A DNA stretch of 64,000 nucleotides from Comamonas koreensis (GCF_014076495.1 NZ_CP043575.1:248001-312000), one strand, 5' to 3'; positions 44,857 to 54,693 are shown, numbered from the stretch's first letter. Notes: generated by a model not told the origin, from the letters alone. Numbers and translations: made by a program.

Positions 44857-46320
44857 ATGACCCATTGCTCATCTTCCTCTTTGTGGCGCAACGGCCTGGC
44901 GCTTGCGCTGGCTGCCGTGCTGGCAGCGCCCGCCCTGGCCCAGGCACCGTTGCTACAGGCGGCCACCCCGCTCGCAGCCGAGGCCGCCGGGCCAGCGCCC
45001 ACGGCATCAGCAACGCCTGCAGCCGCCAACCAGCTCCCTGCGGCTGCCGCCGATGCTCCCCCGCCCTCGCCCGATGCCCAGCAAGCCTATATGGCCGCAC
45101 GCGACAAGCTGGTGCAGATCCGCACCTTGCGCCGCCAGACCAATACGCAAAGCAGCACCGGCTCGGGCTTTTTTGTCTCCGAGGACGGCCTGCTGATCAC
45201 CAACTACCACGTCGTCAGCCAGCTGGCGCTGGAGCCAGAACGCCACCGCGCGGTGCTGGTCTCGGTCAGCGGCCAGGAGGCACCGGTGCAGCTCCTGGCC
45301 ATCGATGTGCTGCATGACCTGGCGCTGCTGCGCGTGGCCCCGGCCAAGGACAGCAGCGCAGGCGCAGAAGGGGCCACGGAGCGCCACTACAGCGCGCTGC
45401 CGCTGCGCCCCAGCAGCCGGCCGCTGAGCGGGGGCGAGCGCATCTTCTCGCTGGGCAACCCGCTTGATGTCGGCTTTGCGATCACCGAGGGCACCTACAA
45501 CGGCCTGGTGCAGCGCAGCTTCTACCCGCGCATCTTTTTTGGCGGCACCTTGAACCCGGGCATGAGCGGTGGCCCGGCCATCGACACCCAGGGCCGTGTG
45601 GTCGGCGTCAATGTCGCCAAGCAACTGGGCGCCGAGCAGCTGAGCTTTCTGGTGCCGGTGGAGTTTGTCGAGCAGTTGCTCGCCCAGGGCCGCGAGGCCT
45701 CACCGGTCAAGGGCGCCATGCATGCCGAAGTCACGCGCCAGCTGATGGCGCACCAGAAGGACCTGGTCGACCGGGTGCTGAGCGGCAGCAGCCGCACAGA
45801 GCGCTATGGCCCCTACCGCGTGCCCGTGCCGTCCGAGACGCTGGCGCGCTGCTGGGGCGACGGCCGCGAGCGGCGCAGCGAATCGCTGTTTGATTTTGAG
45901 CGCAGCCAATGCCGCATCGACAGCGAAGTCTTCACCGGCGACGGTGATGTCGGCGGCCTGGGCATGCGCTACGAGGCCTATGACGCGCCGCGCCTGAGCC
46001 CCTGGCAGTTTGCGCACACCTATGGCGCCAGCTTTGCCAATGAGCCGATGCGCAAGCGCGGCAACCGCGTGCGCACCGGCTATGAATGCCGCGAGGATTT
46101 TGTCGCGGGCGACGCCAAGCTGCCGCTGCGCGCCGTCGTCTGCATGGCCGCCTACCGCAAGTTCAGCGGCCTCTATGACCTGACCGTGCTGGCCGTCTCG
46201 GTGGACCAGCCGCGCCAGGGCGTGCTCGGCCGCCTCAACGTCAGCGCCGTGAGTTTTGACAATGCCCAGCGCCTGGCCCGCCAGTACCTGCAAGGCTTCT
46301 CCAGCGAGGCCGCCCAATGA
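44857..46320 (+). CDS. Exported trypsin-like serine protease
   Basis: 487 residues from ATG 44857. A signal peptide ends at ALAQA (about 30). An Ala/Pro-rich region reaches residue 70. The trypsin-like domain has H118 in TNYHVVSQ, D154 in HDLALLRV and S237 in LNPGMSGGPAID, so the triad is complete. There is no PDZ domain; instead, a C-terminal about 210-residue region with four Cys is unassigned. It overlaps the FHA-domain gene by ATGA, so the pair acts together. DegP-like in the protease core only. Confidence 0.88.
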   Translation: MTHCSSSSLWRNGLALALAAVLAAPALAQAPLLQAATPLAAEAAGPAPTASATPAAANQLPAAAADAPPPSPDAQQAYMAARDKLVQIRTLRRQTNTQSSTGSGFFVSEDGLLITNYHVVSQLALEPERHRAVLVSVSGQEAPVQLLAIDVLHDLALLRVAPAKDSSAGAEGATERHYSALPLRPSSRPLSGGERIFSLGNPLDVGFAITEGTYNGLVQRSFYPRIFFGGTLNPGMSGGPAIDTQGRVVGVNVAKQLGAEQLSFLVPVEFVEQLLAQGREASPVKGAMHAEVTRQLMAHQKDLVDRVLSGSSRTERYGPYRVPVPSETLARCWGDGRERRSESLFDFERSQCRIDSEVFTGDGDVGGLGMRYEAYDAPRLSPWQFAHTYGASFANEPMRKRGNRVRTGYECREDFVAGDAKLPLRAVVCMAAYRKFSGLYDLTVLAVSVDQPRQGVLGRLNVSAVSFDNAQRLARQYLQGFSSEAAQ

Positions 46321-47396
46321 GCCAGCACGACTACCCCGAATTGACCGACATCGCCCCCGACCACGAGGAAGCCAGCACCCAGGCACCACCCCTGGCGCAG
46401 GAGCCCGAAGGCGCCGTGCTGGAGCTCGTTGAGCGCGGCCACCGCCTGGCCATGGCCCTGCCGGTGTTTGCCTGGCCCTGCACCATCGGCCGGGCCGCCA
46501 CCAATGACCTGGTGCTGACCGACCCCAGCATTGGTCCCAGCCATGTGCGCCTGCACCAACCGCAAGCAGGCCATTACGACGTCGAGGTGCTGGACAGCAC
46601 CAATGGCGTTTGGCACGGCCGGCGCCACTACCAGGCCGGTGAGCGATTTGCTTGGCAGCCCGGCCAGCGCCTGACGCTGGGCCGGGGCGTGCAGCTGAAC
46701 CTGCGCAGCACCGCCCAGCCGCTGCCCGCCACCCAGCGCTGGCGCCCGTTTTCACGCGCCCAAGGGCTGCTGACGGCCATGGCCCTGGTGCTGCTGGTGC
46801 TGCTGTCAGCCTGGACCACCTGGCTGGGTGCCACCGAAACTGGGGCGCTGGCCCGCCAGTTGCCCGCCATCTTGCTGTGGATGCTGGGCGGCCTGCTGGT
46901 CTGGGCACTGGGCTGGTCGCTGATGGGCAAGCTGTTCACCGGGGTGACGGGCTTTTGGCGCCATGTCTGCATCGCCTCGGTCGGCATGGTCGCCATGGCC
47001 TTGCTCGATGTGCTGCTGTCGGTAACAGGCTTTGCGCTGTCCTGGCCGCTGCTCAGCCGCTTTGCCAGCCTGGCGTCCTTCAGCTTGATGGCTGTGGTCA
47101 TCTGGCTCCACCTGCGCGCGGCCACCCTGGTGTCGGCCCGTACCTTGGCACTGGCCGTTGGCGGCCTGCTGGTGCTGGGCGTGGGCGCCAAGCTAGGCCT
47201 GCAGTGGCAGACGCAAAAGCGCCTGGGCGACAACCTGTACATGTCCACCATGCTGCCGCCTGAGTGGCGCTGGGCGCCCACCACCTCGGTGGACCAGTTC
47301 ATGCAAGGCACTGACAGCATGCGCGAGCAGCTGCAAAACCGCAGCCAGCTGGAAAAGGACGACGACGAGGAAGGCGACGACAGCGGTCTCGATTGA
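46317..47396 (+). CDS. Membrane protein with an N-terminal FHA domain
   Basis: 359 residues. The FHA domain spans about 34-130: G58-R59 in CTIGRAATNDLVLTDPS and DSTNGVW for the second loop. The usual phospho-Thr-binding Ser-Arg-x-His is replaced by Gly-Pro-Ser-His (73-76), so binding may be changed. Six or so membrane segments fill residues about 147-295, and the C-terminus ends in an acidic tail (KDDDEEGDDS). It overlaps the protease gene by 4 bases; FHA domains sense phosphothreonine in the cytosol. Confidence 0.8.
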   Translation: MSQHDYPELTDIAPDHEEASTQAPPLAQEPEGAVLELVERGHRLAMALPVFAWPCTIGRAATNDLVLTDPSIGPSHVRLHQPQAGHYDVEVLDSTNGVWHGRRHYQAGERFAWQPGQRLTLGRGVQLNLRSTAQPLPATQRWRPFSRAQGLLTAMALVLLVLLSAWTTWLGATETGALARQLPAILLWMLGGLLVWALGWSLMGKLFTGVTGFWRHVCIASVGMVAMALLDVLLSVTGFALSWPLLSRFASLASFSLMAVVIWLHLRAATLVSARTLALAVGGLLVLGVGAKLGLQWQTQKRLGDNLYMSTMLPPEWRWAPTTSVDQFMQGTDSMREQLQNRSQLEKDDDEEGDDSGLD

Positions 47397-47493
47397 GCAA
47401 GGGGAGCGGCGGGGCAAGCCGCAGCCCGTGACTGACAAACCGGCGGCGGCCCGCTAGCATCGAGGAACTCGACCTGATTCCCGAAGGACCAAG

Positions 47494-48498
47494 ATGCAGT
47501 ACCGCCAGCTGGGCGCCAGCCCCCTCCAAGTCTCCGCCCTGTGCCTGGGCACGATGATGTTCGCCGACCAGACCGACCTCCAGGAGGCGGCCGCCATCGT
47601 GGCCGATGCGCGCGCCCAGGGCGTCAACTTCATCGACACCGCCGATATCTACAGCAAGGGCGAATCCGAGCGCATGGTCGGCCAGCTGCTGCAAGACCAG
47701 CGCGATGACTGGGTGCTGGCCACCAAGCTGGGCAACGCCATGGGCAGCGGGCCCAACCAAGGCTATTACTCGCGCGCCTGGATGCTGCGCGAGGTCGAGG
47801 CCAGCCTGCGCCGCCTGCAGACCGACCGCATCGACATCCTCTACCTGCACCGCGACCGCGCCGGCCTGCAGCTGCATGAGCCCCTGTATGCCCTCAAGCA
47901 GCTGATCGACAGCGGCAAGATTCTGTACTGGGGCCTGTCCAACTTTCGCGGCTGGCGCATTGTCGAAGCGGTCTACACCGCGCGCGAGATCGGCCTGCCA
48001 CCGCCCGTCGTCTGCCAGCCCTACTACAACCTGCTCAACCGCATGCCCGAGACCGACATCCTGCCCGCCTGCGCGCAGTTCGGCATCGGCGTTGTGCCCT
48101 TCAGCCCCATTGCGCGGGGCGTGCTCAGCGGCAAGTACCAGCCCGGCATGGCGCCGCCCCAAGACAGCCGCGCCGGCCGCCAGGATGCCCGCATCCTGCA
48201 GACCGAGTTCCGCCCCGAATCCCTCTTGATCGCCCAGCAGGTGCAGCAGCACGCCGAGCAGCAAGGCATCAGCGCCGCGCAGTTCGCCACCGCCTGGGTG
48301 CTGGCCCACAACGCCATCAGCGCGGTCATCGCCGGCCCGCGCACCTTGAAGCAATGGCAGGACTACCAGCCGGCGCTGAACTACCAGATCACCGTGGACG
48401 ACGAGCGCCTGGTCAACGGCCTGGTCAGCCCCGGCCACCCCTCGACGCCCGGGTACAACGACCCGGCGCATCTGTGGCCCCAGGGGCGGCTGGCATAA
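47494..48498 (+). CDS. Aldo/keto reductase
   Basis: 334 residues with the (β/α)8 barrel pattern. The catalytic Asp and Tyr are in FIDTADIYSKGESE, Lys in VLATKLGNAMG and His in ILYLHRDRAGLQ. The NADPH phosphate loop near IAGPRTLKQWQDY is also present. It reduces aldehydes or ketones with NADPH; the substrate is unknown. A good RBS, CGAAGGA (47481-47487), precedes the start. Confidence 0.9.
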   Translation: MQYRQLGASPLQVSALCLGTMMFADQTDLQEAAAIVADARAQGVNFIDTADIYSKGESERMVGQLLQDQRDDWVLATKLGNAMGSGPNQGYYSRAWMLREVEASLRRLQTDRIDILYLHRDRAGLQLHEPLYALKQLIDSGKILYWGLSNFRGWRIVEAVYTAREIGLPPPVVCQPYYNLLNRMPETDILPACAQFGIGVVPFSPIARGVLSGKYQPGMAPPQDSRAGRQDARILQTEFRPESLLIAQQVQQHAEQQGISAAQFATAWVLAHNAISAVIAGPRTLKQWQDYQPALNYQITVDDERLVNGLVSPGHPSTPGYNDPAHLWPQGRLA

Positions 48499-48519
48499 AA
48501 CGCCTCTCTCTGAACGCAG

Positions 48520-49194
48520 TCACACCGCGCAAGCCCAAGCCAGCCCATAGGGGAGCTGCGCTGGGCCATAGAGAAAGTGCAGCACGCGCCGGCGACTGCC
48601 GCCAGTCGCTTTGGAGGAGGCATGCAGCAGCAAGGGTCGCATGACCAAGGCATCGCCTTGTGCGGCAGGGCATGTCTTTTCTCCACGGCGGTCGCGCACC
48701 TGCCTGGCACGCGTGGCATCGATGATCCCCATGGCATGCGAGCCCGGCACCACCCGCAAAGGGCCGTCATCGGGGCCGCAGTCATCCAGATGCACACGCA
48801 CAGCCACCAGCTGCTCCAGCAACTGCTGCGGCGCTTGCACAAAGTGGGTCCCACCCTTGGCCGACCAGCCCGTCAACGCAGGATGCTCGACCCGGGCCTG
48901 GACGGCAATTGCCAGGTCCTGGTGCAAGGCGACCAGCCAGTTGGTATCTCTGGATTTTTCAAAATACGTGCACTGCACCGCCCTATGGCTTTGAGGAATC
49001 AATGCCGCCAAGCCCAGGGCCGTGCGCAGTTGCTTGGATAGCCGCTCGCACCATGGCAAGGACAGCAGATGGCGCGCACCTGGGCCATCGCCGGTTTGGC
49101 CCCGGGGTGCCTCCAGCGTTGCGGTGCATTCGGCAGCAGTCATCACGCCATTGACCAGCGCGAAGCCATCGCGCACGAAGGCAGCAGCGGCCAT
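48520..49194 (-). CDS. Phytanoyl-CoA dioxygenase-family protein
   Basis: 224 residues. This is an Fe(II)/2-oxoglutarate oxygenase: iron ligands are His and Asp in VALHQDLAIA and the distal His in RPLLLHASSKATG, with an Arg nearby (SRRRVLHFLYG) for 2-oxoglutarate. GTHFVQAPQQLLEQLVAVRVH is followed by LDDCGPDDGPLRVVPGSHAMG, a PhyH hallmark. It starts 4 bases after the radA stop, so it is probably cotranscribed. The substrate is unknown. Confidence 0.85.
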   Translation of the reverse strand: MAAAAFVRDGFALVNGVMTAAECTATLEAPRGQTGDGPGARHLLSLPWCERLSKQLRTALGLAALIPQSHRAVQCTYFEKSRDTNWLVALHQDLAIAVQARVEHPALTGWSAKGGTHFVQAPQQLLEQLVAVRVHLDDCGPDDGPLRVVPGSHAMGIIDATRARQVRDRRGEKTCPAAQGDALVMRPLLLHASSKATGGSRRRVLHFLYGPAQLPYGLAWACAV

Positions 49195-49198
49195 ACGC

Positions 49199-50584
49199 TC
49201 AGTCCAATCCCCGCACCAGCGATATCGCCTCGTCCACCCGGTCCACCGGGTGGATCGTGATGCCCTCGATCGGCTTTTTGGGCGCATTGGCTCTGGGCAC
49301 CACGGCGACGCTAAAGCCCAGCTTGGCGGCTTCCTTCAGGCGTTCCTGGCCGCGCGGGGCGGGGCGCACTTCGCCGGCCAGGCCCACCTCGCCAAAGGCG
49401 ATAAAGCCCTTGGGCAGTGCCTTGCCGCGCAGGCTGCTGGTGATGGAGAGCATGACAGCCAGGTCAGCGGCTGGCTCGCCAATGCGAACGCCGCCCACGG
49501 CGTTGACAAACACATCCTGGTCGGCGCAGGCCACGCCGGCATGGCGGTTGAGCACGGCCAGCAGCATCGCCAGGCGGTCGCGGTCCAGGCCCACCGACAG
49601 GCGGCGCGGGCTGGGGCCGCCGTCATCCACCAGCGCCTGGATCTCGACCAACAGCGGGCGCGAGCCTTCCAGGGTGACGAGCACGCAGCTGCCGGGCACC
49701 GGCTCGCTGTGCTGGCTCAGGAAGATGGCGCTGGGGTTGTTCACGCCCTTGAGGCCTTTTTCCGTCATCGCGAAGACGCCAATCTCGTTGACGGCGCCAA
49801 AGCGGTTCTTGATGGCGCGCACCAGGCGGAAGCTGCTGTGCGTGTCGCCTTCAAAGTACAGCACGGTATCGACCATGTGTTCGAGCACGCGCGGGCCGGC
49901 CAGTGCGCCTTCCTTGGTCACATGGCCGACCAGTACCACCGCGATGCCGGTGCTCTTGGCCATGCGCGTCAGGTGCGCCGCGCATTCGCGCACCTGGGCC
50001 ACCGAGCCGGGGGCCGAACTCAGCTGGTCCGAGTACATGGTTTGGATCGAGTCGATGATGACGATGGCCGGCTGCCTGCTCTCGCAGGTGGCCAGAATCT
50101 TCTCCAGCTGGATCTCGCTCAGCACATCGACCTGGCTGTTGTCCAGCCCCAGCCGGCGCGAGCGCAGCGCCACTTGCGCGCCACTTTCCTCACCGGTCAC
50201 ATACAGGGCGGGCAGCCCCTGGCGCTGCAGCGCATCCACCGCCTGCAGCAGCAAGGTCGATTTGCCAATGCCCGGGTCGCCGCCGATCAGCACCACCCCG
50301 CCTTCGACAATGCCGCCGCCCAGCACCCGGTCCAGCTCGGCAATGCCGCTGGGGGTGCGAGCCACCTCGGTGGCCTCGATGGCGGCCAGCGGCGTGACGG
50401 CCTGGGCCTGGCCGGCGTAACCGGTGCGGCCGGTCTGGCTCAGGCGGTTCTTGCCGCCACCTGCCGATTCGGCGGCGCTCTCCACCAGGGTGTTCCAGGC
50501 ATTGCAAGCGGGGCACTTGCCCAGCCAGCGCGGGCTGGTGCCGCCGCATTCGCTGCAGATGTAAACGGATTTTTCTTTGGCCAT
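49199..50584 (-). CDS. radA: DNA repair protein RadA
   Basis: 461 residues. The N-terminal C4 zinc finger is CSECGGTSPRWLGKCPACNAW in parts (CSECGG, CPAC), then Walker A GGDPGIGKSTLL, Walker B VIIDSIQT, and the RadA motif AIKNRFGAVNEIG. The C-terminal Lon-like domain ends at LVRGLD. It processes branched recombination intermediates. It is first in a pair with the PhyH-like gene. Confidence 0.95.
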   Translation of the reverse strand: MAKEKSVYICSECGGTSPRWLGKCPACNAWNTLVESAAESAGGGKNRLSQTGRTGYAGQAQAVTPLAAIEATEVARTPSGIAELDRVLGGGIVEGGVVLIGGDPGIGKSTLLLQAVDALQRQGLPALYVTGEESGAQVALRSRRLGLDNSQVDVLSEIQLEKILATCESRQPAIVIIDSIQTMYSDQLSSAPGSVAQVRECAAHLTRMAKSTGIAVVLVGHVTKEGALAGPRVLEHMVDTVLYFEGDTHSSFRLVRAIKNRFGAVNEIGVFAMTEKGLKGVNNPSAIFLSQHSEPVPGSCVLVTLEGSRPLLVEIQALVDDGGPSPRRLSVGLDRDRLAMLLAVLNRHAGVACADQDVFVNAVGGVRIGEPAADLAVMLSITSSLRGKALPKGFIAFGEVGLAGEVRPAPRGQERLKEAAKLGFSVAVVPRANAPKKPIEGITIHPVDRVDEAISLVRGLD

Positions 50585-50719
50585 GGGGTGGACGTTTCGG
50601 AACAGACACCCATGGTAACGGCGAGCGCGGCGCGCGGCCGGCAAATCGATTAGCATCCCCAGGCGATACGGCAGGCGCCATGCGCTGGCGCTGCCGCCAA
50701 CCCCCATCCAAGGAGCCCC

Positions 50720-51346
50720 ATGAGCCAAGACCTGACCCTGTACTACGCCCCCGGAACCTGCGCACAGGCCGTGCTGATTGCCTTGCATGAGGCGGGCGCT
50801 GCCTTTGAGGCCCAGCGCCTGAACATGGCCGAAGGCGCGCAGCGCACGCCTGCCTACCTGGCCATCAACCCCAAGGGCCGCGTGCCCGCCTTGGTCACCC
50901 CGCAAGGCGTGCTGACCGAGACGGCCGCGCTGCTGCTGTATGTGGCGCAAACCCACCCCGACAAACAACTGGCGCCGCTGAGCGACCCGTTCCAACTCGC
51001 CCGTCTGCAGGAGTTCAACAGCTACCTGGCCTCGACCGTGCACATCAGCCATGCCCACCGCCCACGCGCTGCGCGCTGGGCCGATGACGAAGCCGCACAA
51101 AAGGCCATGCAGGCCAAGGTGCCGCAGAACATGCGCGATGCCTTTGCGCTGATCGAGCAGCACTACCTGGGCGACAAGACCTGGGTGATGGGCGAGCAGT
51201 ACACGGTGGCCGATGGCTACCTGTTCACGATGGCCGGCTGGCTCAAGAGCGATGGCGTGGATATCAACGAGTTTCCGCGTGTCGCCGCCCATTACGCCCG
51301 CGTGGCAGCGCGCCCTGCGGTGCAGGCAGCGCTGGCGCAGGCCTGA
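50720..51346 (+). CDS. Beta-class glutathione S-transferase
   Basis: 208 residues. The N-terminal thioredoxin-like domain has LYYAPGTCAQAVLIALHEAG with the catalytic Cys of the beta class, NPKGRVPALVTPQG, and the GSH-binding TETAALLLYVA. The C-terminal helical domain follows. It conjugates glutathione to electrophiles. A weak RBS AGGAG (50711-50715) precedes the ATG. It stands as a single gene. Confidence 0.9.
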   Translation: MSQDLTLYYAPGTCAQAVLIALHEAGAAFEAQRLNMAEGAQRTPAYLAINPKGRVPALVTPQGVLTETAALLLYVAQTHPDKQLAPLSDPFQLARLQEFNSYLASTVHISHAHRPRAARWADDEAAQKAMQAKVPQNMRDAFALIEQHYLGDKTWVMGEQYTVADGYLFTMAGWLKSDGVDINEFPRVAAHYARVAARPAVQAALAQA

Positions 51347-51359
51347 GACGCTCCCAGTC

Positions 51360-52235
51360 TCAAGGCTGGTACTCAGCCGGATCCAGGTGCTCGGCCGGCG
51401 GCGGTGGCGGCCGCGATACCCCTGCCACCGGCTCCCAGCCTGAGCCGTTCCAGTCATGCATGGCCGCTTCGCGCTGGTAGAAGCGGGCCAGCAGCTGGGC
51501 CCCTGCGGTGCTGCAGGCCTGGCGAACAATGCCGGCGCTGTAGACCGCCTCGTAGGCCAGGGGGGGCGGCATCTTGCCCACCACCTGCACCTCGGCAGAG
51601 CGCGGCAGCTCGCTGCGCAGCAGCAGGCCCAGCTCCGCATCGCCCCGTGCCACCAGCTGGGCCACCTGCGGGCCAAACACCTTGATGCTCTTGGGCAGAG
51701 CCTGGGCAGTCAAATCCAGCTCGCGAAACAGCTTTTGCTCGATAAAGTCGCTGCCATCGGCCGACGGGTAGGCGATGCTGCGGGTGGCCTCCAGCATCTT
51801 CTTGGCGTCTTCCGTGTCCTGGAGCACCGGCACGGGGCGGCCGGCCTGCACGATGGCCATCAGCGGTGAGCGCACCACATCGTAGAGGCGCCCCGGCCGC
51901 ACCAGGCCCTGGGCCTGCAACAGCTGCAACACCGCGCGCGGCGCCAGCACCAGATCGACGCAACCCGCCTGCTGCAGGTACTGGGCCAGCGCCTGCGCCA
52001 CTGCAGGCGACGCGCCGTAGCCGGGCTCGGCACGGATCTGGGTGGGGATCATCAGCTGCCCGGCCAGTGCCCGATGCACAGGCACAAAGCCCTCGGTCAT
52101 CAGCAGCTGCACCGGCAGGCTGGCCTGGTCCAGCGCGGGTTCAGGATCGGGCTGCGGCGGCTCGGAGGCACAGCCCAGCAGCGCCGCAGCGGCACAGATG
52201 AGCAAGAAGGAGCGGCGAAGAGGCATCAGGCGCAT
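51360..52235 (-). CDS. Lipoprotein of the ModA-like binding fold
   Basis: 291 residues. The signal peptide ends with LLGC in AAAALLGCASEP, so it is a lipoprotein. The rest is a type II binding-protein-like fold, with LMIPTQIRAEPGYGASPAVA, LVLAPRAVLQLLQAQG, and VARGDAELGLLLRSEL as in molybdate-binding ModA. No permease or ATPase is nearby. Its ligand is not assigned. A Pro-rich tail ends the protein. It lies downstream of a peptide-binding protein on the same strand. Confidence 0.75.
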   Translation of the reverse strand: MRLMPLRRSFLLICAAAALLGCASEPPQPDPEPALDQASLPVQLLMTEGFVPVHRALAGQLMIPTQIRAEPGYGASPAVAQALAQYLQQAGCVDLVLAPRAVLQLLQAQGLVRPGRLYDVVRSPLMAIVQAGRPVPVLQDTEDAKKMLEATRSIAYPSADGSDFIEQKLFRELDLTAQALPKSIKVFGPQVAQLVARGDAELGLLLRSELPRSAEVQVVGKMPPPLAYEAVYSAGIVRQACSTAGAQLLARFYQREAAMHDWNGSGWEPVAGVSRPPPPPAEHLDPAEYQP

Positions 52236-52280
52236 GCGGGCATTATCAGACAGCGGCGCCGTGGCCCTCTCACCCGCCCG

Positions 52281-53903
52281 TCAATGGGCCACATTCAGCA
52301 GACGCCAGTCGATGTAGTTGTCCGCGCGGGTCGGGATGCTGACCTTCTTGCTGGCCGCCCAAGGGGTGATCAGGTTGAACAGCGGAATATGCGAGATGGC
52401 CTTGTGCTCGTTGAGCAGCACCTTCTCGATCAGCTGGTTGCGCAGCTTCAGATCGGTCTCGGTCTTGACGCGCTCGATCATGGCATCTTGCTGCGGGTCG
52501 GAGAAGCGGCCCAGGTTGAAGTTGCCGTCGCCACTGCCGCCAGGCGAGCGCAACAGCGCCTGCAGGCTGTAGTACGCATCGAACGTGGGCACCGACCAGC
52601 CCAGCAGATACACGCTGGCTTCGTAGCGCTGGATCATCGGGAAGTAGGTCGCAAACGGGTACGTGCGCAGCTTGGCCTTGATGCCGACCTTGGCCCACTG
52701 GGCACTGATGGCCTGGCACAGCTGCTCGTCGCTCGGGTAGCGGCCGGCCGGGCAGGAGAACTCGAACTCGAAGCCATCGGGGTAGCCCGCCTGGGCCAGC
52801 AGCTTTTTGGCGCCTTCGGCATCAAAAGCCAGGCGCTTATCAGCTTGCTTGGTCCAGCCATTCACATGGTGGGCAATCAAGGTGCCGGTGGGCTGGGCCA
52901 GGCCGCGCATCACCACGCGCTGGATGGTGCCCATGTCAATCGACTGGTAAAGCGCCTGGCGCACGCGCACATCCTTGAGCGGGTTCTTGCCCTTGACGCT
53001 GGACTGGGGCAGCTCGTCGCGGAACTGGTCCATGCCCAGGAACAGGGTGCGGTCAGCCGCGGATTCGAGCACCTGCAGGTTGGGCGCCTGCTTGATGCGC
53101 TGCAGGTCGTTCATGCTCGGGTCGATGATGAAATCCACCTCGCCCGACAGCAGCGCGGCCGTGCGCGTGGCGTCCGATTTGATCGGCGTGTAGACCGCCT
53201 GCGTGATGTTGCTGGGGTACTGGGTCTTGCCCCACCACTGCGGGTTGCGCTTGAGCACCAGGCGCGAATCCTGCGACCAGCTGTCGAGCACATAGGGGCC
53301 GGTGCCCAGCGCATGGCGGTGGGCATAGTTCTCGTCCTTGGCCTTGATGTCCTTGGGCACCTCGGACTGGTGCTGCACCGCCCAGGGCTTGCTCATGATG
53401 CGCAGCTCAGTCAGTTGGTTGACCAGCACCGGGTTGGGCACGTCCGAGAAGATATCCAAGGTGGTGGCATTGACCACCTCGATGCGGTCGATGCCCTGGG
53501 TGTAGACCACAAAGCCGGAGCTCTTGGCCTTGGCGCGCTCGAGCGAGAACTTCACGTCCTCGGGCGTCAGCGGCGAGCCATCGCTGAAGGTCACGCCTTC
53601 GCGCAAGGTGATGCGCAGCTGCTTGGGGTTGATGCGCTCCCACTTGGTCGCCAGCGAGGGCTCGGGCTTTTGCGTCTGGCTGTTGTACTCGACCAGCGCT
53701 TCGTAGACGGCGCGGTGCACCGAGTTGTTGACCCCAACATTTTGCGCATGGATATCCCAGGACGACAGATCGGCCGAGCGGGTCCAGCGGAAGTTCGATG
53801 CCTGGGCAGAAAATGCCATGCCGGCCACTGCGCCGGCGATGGCCAGGGTGCAGACGCTGCGCGCCCAGCCGTTGCGGCCTTGCAGATAAGTGGTGGGTTG
53901 CAT
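52281..53903 (-). CDS. Peptide/solute-binding protein, SBP family 5
   Basis: 540 residues. ATG 53903 follows AAGGA by 7 bases. A signal peptide ends near FSAQASN. The domain has DLSSWDIHAQNVGVNNSVHRA, LREGVTFSDGSPLTPEDVKF and ALGTGPYVLDSWSQDSRLVL, which match DppA/OppA type proteins. These bind short peptides or similar molecules. No transporter genes are nearby, so the permease must be elsewhere. It lies between the PPTase and the ModA-like gene. Confidence 0.88.
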   Translation of the reverse strand: MQPTTYLQGRNGWARSVCTLAIAGAVAGMAFSAQASNFRWTRSADLSSWDIHAQNVGVNNSVHRAVYEALVEYNSQTQKPEPSLATKWERINPKQLRITLREGVTFSDGSPLTPEDVKFSLERAKAKSSGFVVYTQGIDRIEVVNATTLDIFSDVPNPVLVNQLTELRIMSKPWAVQHQSEVPKDIKAKDENYAHRHALGTGPYVLDSWSQDSRLVLKRNPQWWGKTQYPSNITQAVYTPIKSDATRTAALLSGEVDFIIDPSMNDLQRIKQAPNLQVLESAADRTLFLGMDQFRDELPQSSVKGKNPLKDVRVRQALYQSIDMGTIQRVVMRGLAQPTGTLIAHHVNGWTKQADKRLAFDAEGAKKLLAQAGYPDGFEFEFSCPAGRYPSDEQLCQAISAQWAKVGIKAKLRTYPFATYFPMIQRYEASVYLLGWSVPTFDAYYSLQALLRSPGGSGDGNFNLGRFSDPQQDAMIERVKTETDLKLRNQLIEKVLLNEHKAISHIPLFNLITPWAASKKVSIPTRADNYIDWRLLNVAH

Positions 53904-54073
53904 CACAGATTCCTTCATTCCATGCAAAAAATCAAAACGCCGCACTATGGCAGTGCAGCCCGGCCGCGCCAACGATTTATTCGTTGTATCGATATGGGCC
54001 TGGTGCTGCGCATTTTCTGCTAGCGGTGGGCGGGCAGACCAGTGTAACGGCCCCGCCAAAAACCAGATGCAGC

Positions 54074-54693
54074 CTAGGCCGAGGCACGCCAGGCCAGCGC
54101 AACTGCGCCCGCAGCACTGTCCAGATCCCAGAGCGCGATGCCGGCATTCCAGCCCTTTTGCCGGTGATCGGCTTCGGCCAGTGCCAGCCCGGCGCATTTG
54201 AGCTGGGCTTCCAGCCGCGCCCATTGCCGGGCAAAGCCGCGCTGCCAATCCATGCGCTGCAAGCCGGTCAGTGTGGCGGCCGCATCAGGCTCCAGGTACA
54301 GCGCAGCCACCGCCGGCCAGCCAGCGGCATCGATATCGGTCTGCGCATCCCCGGGCGGGCCCTGCACATCGATACCGACAGTGCCGCCTTGCGTGCAAGC
54401 CCACACCGCCAGCGCATCGGCATAGCTGATGGACAGTTGCCACCCTGGCAGCACCTGCCCGTTGCGCAGCAGCTGCGGCGCCTGGCCGGCCTGGCGCTGC
54501 ACGGCCAGTTGCGCTGGCTCGCAGCCCAGCTGTGGCGCCAAGGTCTCGCCAATGGCCAGGTAGACGGCCTCGCGCATGGTCTCGCGCGGCAGCGCGCCTG
54601 ATGGCGCTGCGCCCGCCATCACCACCGCCTGGGCCTGCACCCGGCCCTGCAGCGCTGGCGGCAAGGCCAGCGGCTGCCTGGTCCAGTTCAATG

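Noticed and set aside
52074..54023. A 649-codon + strand frame across two binding-protein genes
   Set aside because: Shadow of minus-strand coding DNA; no motifs, no ribosome site, and it crosses two well-supported genes.
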